A DNA stretch of 64,000 nt. It comes from Gnetum montanum (Eukaryota; Streptophyta; Gnetopsida; Gnetales; Gnetaceae). The stretch covers positions 358,772-422,771 of the forward strand of contig MNCI01005810.1 in the NCBI GenBank assembly GCA_015680685.1. The letters are read 5' to 3'. Numbering within the stretch: the first letter of the stretch is position 1; each line of letters begins with the position of its first letter. The notes beneath the pieces are model-generated. The model was not told the origin of the DNA. It did no database searches and worked only from the letters and a program-made list of their open reading frames with translations. Position numbers and translations under genes: made by a program. Shown in pieces: positions 56,970 to 64,000 of the stretch.

Positions 56970-58778
56970 GGAAACACCACAAAATTTGGGCTATAGCATC
57001 TCCATTGCAAATTTTCCTAAGTGTTTATATGAGGCCACTTTCTACAAATTTTTGTAAGTGCTTGGACTATGCTCTCCATTGCACTATAGTGTAGTCAACC
57101 CAGTGGAGAGTGTAGTTAGCCCAAAAACCAATTTTCTACAAGATTTTCCTAAGTCTCTGAATGAGGCCACTTTTTGTAAATTTTTCTAAGTGTTGGGACT
57201 ATGCTCTTCACTCCCTTAGAGTGTAGTCAACTTAGTAGAGAGCATAGTTAGCTCACTAGAGAGCATAGTCAACACAAAGTGCTAGTTTTGCAAATTTTTT
57301 TTAAGTGTCAATATAGCAGCTATAGATTTTTCTATGTGCTGAGATTATGCTCTCCACTACCTGGGAGTGTAATCAAGCATAGTCAACATGAAGATACTAG
57401 TTTTGCAAACTTTTACTATGCTCTCCATTGTTTGAAAGCATAGTCAAGGGTAGATAGCATCAAGGCCTAGTTTTTTGTAGATTTTTTCTATCTATTGAGA
57501 CTATCCTCTTCACTACCCTAGAGCATAGTCACATGTAGTTAACTAAAAGCCAAATTCTGTAGAATTTTCTCTATGTTTGGGAGTATGTGCTTCCCTAGTG
57601 CAAAGCATAGTCAAGCGTAGACATGCAGAACATCCATCAAAGGCATCCACAATGTAGCACCAGCATTCCAACTTACCTTTGACAAGCACAAGTAGCAAAA
57701 TGCATCTTTTTTGCATCCCCCTTTATCCTCAAATTGTAACTATGGTCAACATGACTCGAGACAGTGGACATCATAGTCCTAGAGCATAGTCTCCAAAATT
57801 TGGACACACACACACACATAGTGGGGCAATGTAGTCACAGTCTTGAAGTCTTGCAAAGTCTGACAGTGGACAACACAACACAATACTACTTACCTCAGTG
57901 GAGAGCATAGTTGGGATATAGCATAGTCCCAACCACCCCACTACCACATGGTACTCTCTCCACATTTTAGGCTAACCCTAGCCCTATAAATAGCTTGTGG
58001 CCCTAATGTTTTAGGGGTTGGTAAATCTGAAACAAGGTTGGCAAGATAGCATTTCAATTGGTACTTTTTTAAATGTGTTGGCATTTTGGCATTCTTGGCA
58101 TTTGGCATCTTGGACGAACAAGACCCAAAGGCACACCAATGAGTTAGAGAAAGGAAAATTTGCACATCATAGTCCACCATAGCCCTACAAGACACCAGAG
58201 CCCATGGTACACCATGACAGCCAACATAGCAAGCATGGACACCATGACAAGCACCAGACTTCATAGCTAGACACCTCTGAGACTGTAACTATGCTCTCCA
58301 CTGCACTTGTTATACATCACGTAGCTTCTAATCTCTTTTGGAGTTAACTATGCTCAACCCCTTTTGGGGCGGTGTTCTATTTCTCTCTCCTATATTTTTC
58401 ACATTTTCTTCACATTTTTTCATATTTTAATGTGCATTCATGTTGTATCTATGCTTAGGCAATAGTCTCCACATGATGACACCCTCATTTTCACCGAAAC
58501 CCTTGACTACACTCACCTCCTCCCATGACCATGCTTTACACCACCATAAATAATGCTTAAACACTTAACACCATTTGCATTCACATTGCAGCTAATCACA
58601 CTACATCCCAGTTGCATCCATCACCCCAATTGCAACTGATAAAGTCCCTATTTAATCAACAAGACTATTCAAGGCACCCCATCTTTGCTTCCAATAGGCC
58701 TTAACATGGATTTGAGATAAGGTTGTGTGTCTGTTGACCCCTCAATGATTCTAGCCACTGATGTTTTTAGTTGTTACA
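56970..58778 (+). repeat. 3' LTR of T-big
   Basis: It starts GGAAACACC (decayed TGAAACACC) and ends GTTGTTACA, then TGTCC. TATA is at 57985-57992. Palindromic units of the AGAGCATAGT type fill 57066-57610. A (CA)n run is at 57805-57818, and the U5 block is at 58640-58680. It matches the split 5' LTR over its whole length. Confidence 0.85.
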
Positions 58779-58847
58779 TGTCCTGGTGTACAAAAAGTGC
58801 CTAGACAAGTTGTGGGAGTGAAGAGAATATTGAGAATTCAGTGTTGA

Positions 58848-59170
58848 TAGCACATTACTACCAAAAATTCAAATGGCCAAGTAATGTTCAACACACCAAG
58901 CACTCAAATTTTTGTTGATAGGTGAGGTGGAAAAGATTTGAAGATAAAAGAAAGTTAGTATTTATTATCTAAAGAACTAACTTTATAACTCTACATGATA
59001 CATTTTTAATGATCTAGACATCCAAATTCTTGATCATATGAAATTCCTTTAAATCTATTACAAGACCTATTGTAGCATCAGAATTAGAAATCTCAAGTGA
59101 CATCCCAGTTCAATGCACAATACAAAAGTCTAACAAGGCATTGATTTTGAAGAGAATATAAAAATAGAGG
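58848..59170. other. Unassigned sequence right of T-big
   Basis: The sequence is AT-rich with no motif I can support. It continues the T-big target. Confidence 0.35.
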
Positions 59171-61320
59171 ATGGCTTCATCCATTATAGAATGAAGTTTG
59201 AAGGGAATCCTAAGGCTAAAGGGTTAAAAAAATCTTAAATATTACCTTAGATATTTAGATTTAAGAAGAAATATATTTACTAATGAGGATTTATGCTTAT
59301 TTGTAGGTCAAATAAACATCGATAACACTAAATTCATTGACGTCATGAAAGAACTGTAGTATGAGGTGAGGTCTACTAGTGAGCTATAGAGTACCCAAGA
59401 GTATCTTTTTGAGGATGAAGGAATTAAGTATTTTGGAAAATTTGATTGGATAGGAATTTTTTGTGCTTTAGGTTTAAAGCACCCCTACCCTAATGCAATA
59501 GAATATGCAAGACTAATTAATAGTTATACTGCAAATAAAGAAATTTTTGTGCTACATGTAGACTAGAAACAAGTGATAATCTAACTACACTAAGGTATTA
59601 GTTGGGTTTCCCTAAGAGAGAAATAAAGCTTGATTCACTAGAGTTATTAGTAGTTGAAGAATGGGTAGATTCATAGAAGAGAGCCATGATCAATGTCAAT
59701 AAAGGGTATAATGAATATATAAAGAATCATTTTTCCTTATTCATAAAAAGACTCTTCTAAAAAAAAAAATTAAGAAGAAATGGGAACTAGCCCCCAAGAG
59801 GTTGTATGGGGTAATTTCCTAAGGAAGGACAACTAATTGGACACCAGTAAGTTGTCAAGGAGTATTCAGAAAGATTTAAAAAAACTATCTGAGAAGATAA
59901 AAAGAGGGAAGAGGAAGAATATGAGAAAGAGGCTTAATTTTCATTTCTACTATGGATTAATAATATAAGTGACAACTTTGTTTTCTCGTGGCAAAGAGAA
60001 GTAGATTGATGTTGCTTCAAAAGCAAAGTTCAAGCCCCCACTATGTCAATACATAGAGAGTCTAATGTCTGGTCCTTTAACATTAGTTTCAAAGACCAAA
60101 GAAGAGGTCAAGTTTTTAGCTTTTGAAAGCATTAAAGAATATTACAAGAAAATAAGTAGAGATGCCAAAGAAAAAATGGAGGCAATTTTGGAGAGCACCT
60201 TTAGAACTGTTGAGAAAGAAAAAGCATCTAGGAAGAGAAAGACTCTTCAAGAAGATGAAGTATTCTTGAAGACTTTAGAAATTGACATCTCCAAGGATAA
60301 GTCAAAGGAAAAAATAAGTAAGTATTTTAAGTTAGTTTTGTATAAAGTTTTTGCTTAGTGTCTTCGATATGACATCAATTCTAGTTTCAATGACCTAGAG
60401 AAAATTACATGACACTAATACTTAATCATTTTTTTAATAGAGGCTACAAGAAATATAAGGGCTCTAGAATGTGAAGCAAAAAGACTACATTCTACCCTTT
60501 AATTATAGAAGGACAACAGGAATATATGAGCTAGGAGAAGGACTTCTTAGAAGACCTATTTTTGTTAGAGGAAAGGAAGGAAGAAGAGAAAGTATGACTT
60601 TTTCTAGCTTCCTTGATTTACCTTTTGATGAAATAGGCTAAGAATAGTAATAAGGTGGAGATAGGAGAAGAGATGAGTTTTTAGAATTTGATCTTCCTAC
60701 TTCACCTCTGGAAAACATCACTCCTCCAAGCAAATTAGTTTTGACTAATTCAAAGGTTTGCAAATGGATAAAGGAAGTAATAAGTCCAAAATTCTCTACA
60801 TCATATGGTAAGTCAAAATGATGTGATGTTAAAATTTTCTATGTTGGGTATGTTTTGAAAGCAAAGCTAAAGTTGATATCTCTAGAAAAAGGTATGTTAG
60901 AAACATTATTGCTGATAAAGTAATATTCATTAGTCAAAAGCTAAGAATCTAACGTTCTCTTGGTTAAGATGTATAAATAAAAATAAGGTTAGACATCCAT
61001 CAGGTGACATTTCATGATCCTAAAATAAACATAGATGTAGTATCTAAAATAATTACTATGAAAAAAATAAGTGCTACTCTTAACTAAATTAAGGATATGA
61101 GAGTGTTGGCCATTGAGCATACTAGCAAAAATGCCATATTTCTAGATTCCTTGGAGCAAGCACAAAAGGATAAGAAAGAGAGTGCTAGAAAAATAAAGAT
61201 GTTATCTAATTAGGTAGAGCTTTTTGAAGTAGAAATTCAAGGTAGTAACATGGTTAAACATTATCCTCCTCCCCATGCATATTAGACAAGAAAAAAAATA
61301 AGGAAGTAGAATTCCAAAGA
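59171..61320 (+). pseudogene. ORF D: unrecognised decayed protein with coiled-coil C-terminal half
   Basis: A frame from ATG 59171 (MASSIIE) can be followed for about 170 codons with stops mostly TAG/TAA. It contains EGIKYFGKFDWIGIFCALGL, HPYPNAIEYARLINSY and a SWVSLRE stretch. Frameshifts lead to MINVNKGYNEYIKNHFSLFI and to an open part at 60065-60358 (MSGPLTLVSKTKEEV, rich in Lys and Glu). The end has heptad-like MRVLAIEHTSKNAIFLDSLE and ARKIKMLSN. The plan (N-terminal domain, charged middle, coiled coil) resembles ORF C, but I see no clear residue match. It may be a TE-borne protein or a host pseudogene. Confidence 0.45.
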
Positions 61321-61860
61321 TCATTGATGAAAAGAAAGTGATCTAGCTTCCATTTGAGCAAGGATGTCATTAGGAATCACAATCTTCTTAAGAACATCAT
61401 ATAAGGACAAATTGATGCCTTTGAAATAGATAATTGAGGTCATTTGTTGTAGGACCTTATTTTCCATAGGTTGAGATGGTTGCGAAGCAGATGCTACCAT
61501 AAGAGGCTATATATGATTAGAAGAAGTCAAGAGGATACTTGAAGATGTAGCTTCTTGTTGATGCAAAAAGGAAACCTTCTTTGCTATTTTAGAAGGTTTC
61601 TTTGAAGCATCAATTGTCTTCCTCTTCTGTTTACTTATGTGAGGCTCATTATTCTATTGACTATAGGTTAGAATCTTCACATGAGATAAAGACAAAGAGT
61701 CTATATCAAATTGAATAGATGGAACAATATTCCAAGATTTAGAATAAGATGTAGTATAATTGTGCTGGTGACCACTTTGAAATTTCTTCCTATCATCAAC
61801 ATTATGATCCTTGGCTTAGTGACTAAAATCACTTAGACAAGGGATTCTTTCAAACTTGAA
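61321..61860 (-). pseudogene. ORF G: unrecognised decayed protein converging on ORF D
   Basis: On the minus strand a frame with only about three stops runs from about 61860 to TGA 61321-61323. It reads CLSDFSH, DDRKKFQSGHQHNYTTSYS, IVPSIQFDIDSLSLSHVKI, a Lys-rich patch (KQKRKTIDASKKPSKIAKK), a Ser/Gln-rich part and a better-conserved end, INLSLYDVLKKIVIPNDIL. I recognise no family. It lies tail to tail with ORF D, so the two may be halves of an inverted arrangement or parts of different elements. Confidence 0.4.
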
Positions 61861-62394
61861 TTCTAGTGTTTGCTAGTCTCTAATAATAATAAGGCTTGAA
61901 TACCTCCAAATAGGACTCAGTGCTTATGTGAGTAAGGTGTCTTAAAATTTATACTTATTGAAAATCTTATAATATACAAAAATCTTGGTAACAAGTAGTA
62001 GTTTTATAGAAATATTTATCTTTTGCAAACTCTATACTATGAGCCAAAATATTTTTCCATTTTTATCAAAGTAGGCTAGTTAACATAGTATTTATCATTA
62101 GCTACTTATACTAACCATTCTTTCATTTAACATTCAAGTGTAATCCTAAAAATATACTATGAATCTTCCCTAAATAAAAGTCCCATAAGAAAACTAGAAA
62201 TAGAGCAAGATTCAATGGATTTGTAAAATAAAAATTAGAATAACATAAAATCTCAAACATTGAAATGAGCCATCATCAATATGAGAAAACACTTTGAATA
62301 ATGAAGCTATTTTTTATTAATTAATGATATAAAAATATTTTGCACCCTTGGCTATTACAAGAAATTCAAACAATTCTAAGAAATAAGTGTAAAG
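61861..62394. other. Unassigned AT-rich stretch
   Basis: No open frame, LTR end or repeat was recognised between ORF G and the S-type LTR. Confidence 0.35.
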
Positions 62395-63290
62395 TGTACT
62401 GACCTAAATCGTCGGTGTAAGGCTGGAAGGGAAACAGACACCGAGAGATCGTTGGGCAGCCATAGCCAACCCTGCCTTCGCTTGAGGGCAAGCTGGAAAA
62501 GGAACGAAGGCAGAGTGCCTTGGATGGTTCGCACGCAAATCAACCAAGGACTTCCCCAAGCGTAAGCTATGGCTAGCGCTTGGGTTATCGTAAACGGTGT
62601 AAACGGAATATGAACAACGATACGAAATGTAAATAAAGTGTACTGAATTATGAATAAAGCGTAAACAAAGTTATATTGTAAACAGAAGATAAACTGAAGT
62701 AAATAATGTAAATGAGAGGCAAAAATGAAACTGTATTGTATTGTTTTTAAACAAGAATATGCACCGGTCAAAGCGTAGTTGCACAAGTGTGGACGGCAAG
62801 TCAAACGCCTAGCCTCGGAATGATGTGACACAATGATGTGACGATGAAATGTGATTAATGTGAGAAGAAATCGGAAGCCAAAAATCAGATGTGCATCACC
62901 AATTTCTTCAATCTTTGCCTCTTTCAATCTTCTTCTCTCTCGTCGCTTTTGCCTTTGCTTCTCTTTGCCTCTTTGTCTTTTGCTTCTTTGTCTTTGTTCT
63001 TGTCTCTTCCTGTTTGTTGCTTCTTCTTCCAATTTGTGTGAATTGGTAGGGTATTTATAGGTTTGGGCTAGGGTTTTGGCTAGGGTTTGCTTTGACTAGG
63101 TTCAATGTATCCATGCTTGAAAGTTGTACATGAGTTGGATATGTGTTGGCAATTTTGCTTTTCTTGGCCAGGTTCAATGTATTTTACAACTTATGGGTCA
63201 TTTGAGCCCATAAAAAATACAAATAATAAAGAATACAAGCCCTTTAGCCATAAAACTTTAGAAAGTTTTTTTTAAAAAAGATTTCCAGCG
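62395..63290 (-). repeat. S-type LTR, minus strand (U5, R and proximal U3)
   Basis: In the + strand view it starts TGTACTGACC. The minus-strand reading matches the last 450 bases of the S LTR (1440-1895), including TTGACTTGCCGTCCACAC-like sequence, TACGCTTGGGGAAGTCC and the U5 hairpins. TATA is at 63052-63059 on the minus strand. Upstream of R it does not match the S LTR, so U3 differs. The outer end is uncertain: it may lie near 63290 or beyond the window. Open frames here (62376-63032) follow R/U5 and are not a gene. Confidence 0.7.
62472..62549 (-). other. Two adjacent U5 hairpins in the S-type LTR
   Basis: CTGCCTTCG (62472-62480) pairs perfectly with CGAAGGCAG (62505-62513). CCTTGG (62518-62523) pairs perfectly with CCAAGG (62544-62549). 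The first also exists with two changes in the S LTR. The second is the stem that covaries with CCCTG/CAGGG in family B. Confidence 0.6.
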
Positions 63291-64000
63291 GCGACGGCCC
63301 CCTTAATTAAAAATTATATTTTTTTTTGGGTTGCTGCGGTAAGAGCCAAGATAGCGATGTGGCAGCATAGGAGAGTACAGAAGCATTAGCGTGGTGAAAA
63401 GTGGCGGAAGGAGCACAGAAACATCAGTGCGGTAGAAGTAGAGACAGCCGCGTGACAAAAACAACAACGCAGCATGGTGGACGGCGGATTCAGCGACGGT
63501 AGTACAGAGGACAACACAGGAGACCGCCATGCAGCAGCGGCAGGAGTGGAAAACAGCGTCACAGGTAGAGGCAGTGCAGTAGCAACGCGGCGAGCAAGAA
63601 ATAGTGATGGGGCAAAGGTAGCAAATAGCAACGTGGGGGCAACGCGGTGGAGGAAAGTGATGGCAGGCACGGCACAGGAACACACAGGCTCGGGAGTGGG
63701 AGCAGTGGCGGCGTCGGGCAGACAGGGAAGTCAGCGACGCGGCGGTGGATGGCGCGAGACAGAAGGAACAGCAGCGGAGGCACCAAAAAACAGCAGCGTC
63801 AGGAAGCATAGGAGGCAGTAGATAGGCACGAAGTGAGGTGGCAGCGGAGAGGCAACAAACAGCAACACGACGCAGAGGGTGGCGGGAGCGCAGAGGACGT
63901 GTGTAGCAGTGCGGGGTGTGGCAGGGGTGGAACAGTAGTGGAGGGATGATGTGGCAGCGATAGGCAGAATGATGACACGGTAGGCAGCGATCAGACGCGA
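63291..64000. other. GC-rich, CAG/GCGG-rich island
   Basis: The composition changes sharply from AT-rich to GC-rich, with interrupted GCAGCGG, GTGGCAG and CAGCAG units on the + strand. Both strands have open frames only because stops are rare in such sequence. It may be the distal U3 of the S-type LTR, the 3' internal end of that element, or another insertion. It continues past the window. Confidence 0.45.

Larger units (their letters stand above)
33629..58778 (+). mobile_element. T-big: non-autonomous Tat-like element with two nested insertions
   Basis: Its parts are the 5' LTR (33629-34893 and 41254-41823), a leader with primer site (41824-42190), gag (42191-43278 and 52636-54400), protease (about 54400-54790), a repeat-rich 3' region, a polypurine tract and the 3' LTR (56970-58778). 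Without the inserts A-V and T-IV it is about 9.4 kb. There is no RT, RNase H or integrase. The T-IV copy has the same layout, which argues against chance deletion. Confidence 0.85.

Noticed and set aside
62376-63032. A 218-codon minus-strand frame with basic N-terminus and hydrophobic segments
   Set aside because: It covers R and U5 of an S-type LTR and matches the non-coding LTR at 1440-1895.
63303-63821. Long open frames in the GC-rich island, Cys/Ser/Pro-rich or Gly/Ala-rich
   Set aside because: They occur on both strands at once and follow from composition; no domain is seen.

Overview
The window is plant nuclear DNA made almost entirely of decayed, nested LTR retrotransposons. I found no intact host gene, rRNA, tRNA gene or CRISPR array. 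The evidence for a plant is the element types: Athila-like Ty3/gypsy elements (tRNA-Asp-type primer site, FMDD reverse transcriptase, RNase H ending ENVxxDHLSxL) and Tat-like Ty3/gypsy elements (extra archaeal-type RNase H with SDSQLVVNQ, Retand/Ogre-style Gag). Dense nesting, strong decay and the lack of genes suggest a large genome, but I cannot name the species. Names used below: A-I to A-V are Athila-like copies; T-I, T-IV, T-big, B and S are Tat-like or Tat-related LTR families; ORF C to ORF G are unrecognised proteins.

Layout. 1-1895: end of a + strand S element and its 3' LTR. 1896-20138: an old minus-strand Athila-like element (A-II) whose parts are separated by insertions. From high to low coordinates it reads RT, RNase H, integrase, spacer, ORF C. 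Element A-I (5281-14829, + strand, target duplication CATAA/CAGAA) is inserted in its spacer. A-I in turn contains a truncated minus-strand Tat element T-I (6911-about 13010), whose LTR holds a solo LTR of family B (7359-8852). A second solo B LTR (15776-17343, perfect duplication GGTGG) sits higher in the A-II spacer. 20133-21027: a minus Athila LTR with its polypurine tract. 21028-25168: a + strand Athila fragment A-IV. 25190-25900: a LINE reverse-transcriptase fragment. 26527-32290: 3' half of a minus Athila element A-III with ORF C.

33629-58778 is one large + strand Tat-like element (T-big, perfect duplication TGTCC). Its 5' LTR is split by Athila element A-V (34894-41253), and its gag is split by another Tat-like element of the same family, T-IV (43279-52630, minus, perfect duplication AGGTA). 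T-big and T-IV both carry Gag and protease but no RT, RNase H or integrase, so they look like a non-autonomous family. 58784-62394 resumes the T-big target and holds two unrecognised converging pseudogenes. 62395-64000 is a minus LTR of the S type plus a GC-rich stretch.

Most interesting: (1) ORF C, an unrecognised protein of about 860-920 codons between pol and the 3' LTR in three Athila-like copies; (2) palindromic sites repeated through the U3 of four Tat-related LTR families, with different sequence but the same architecture; (3) a U5 hairpin shared by these families whose stem changes on both sides between families; (4) the Gag-protease-only Tat-like elements.
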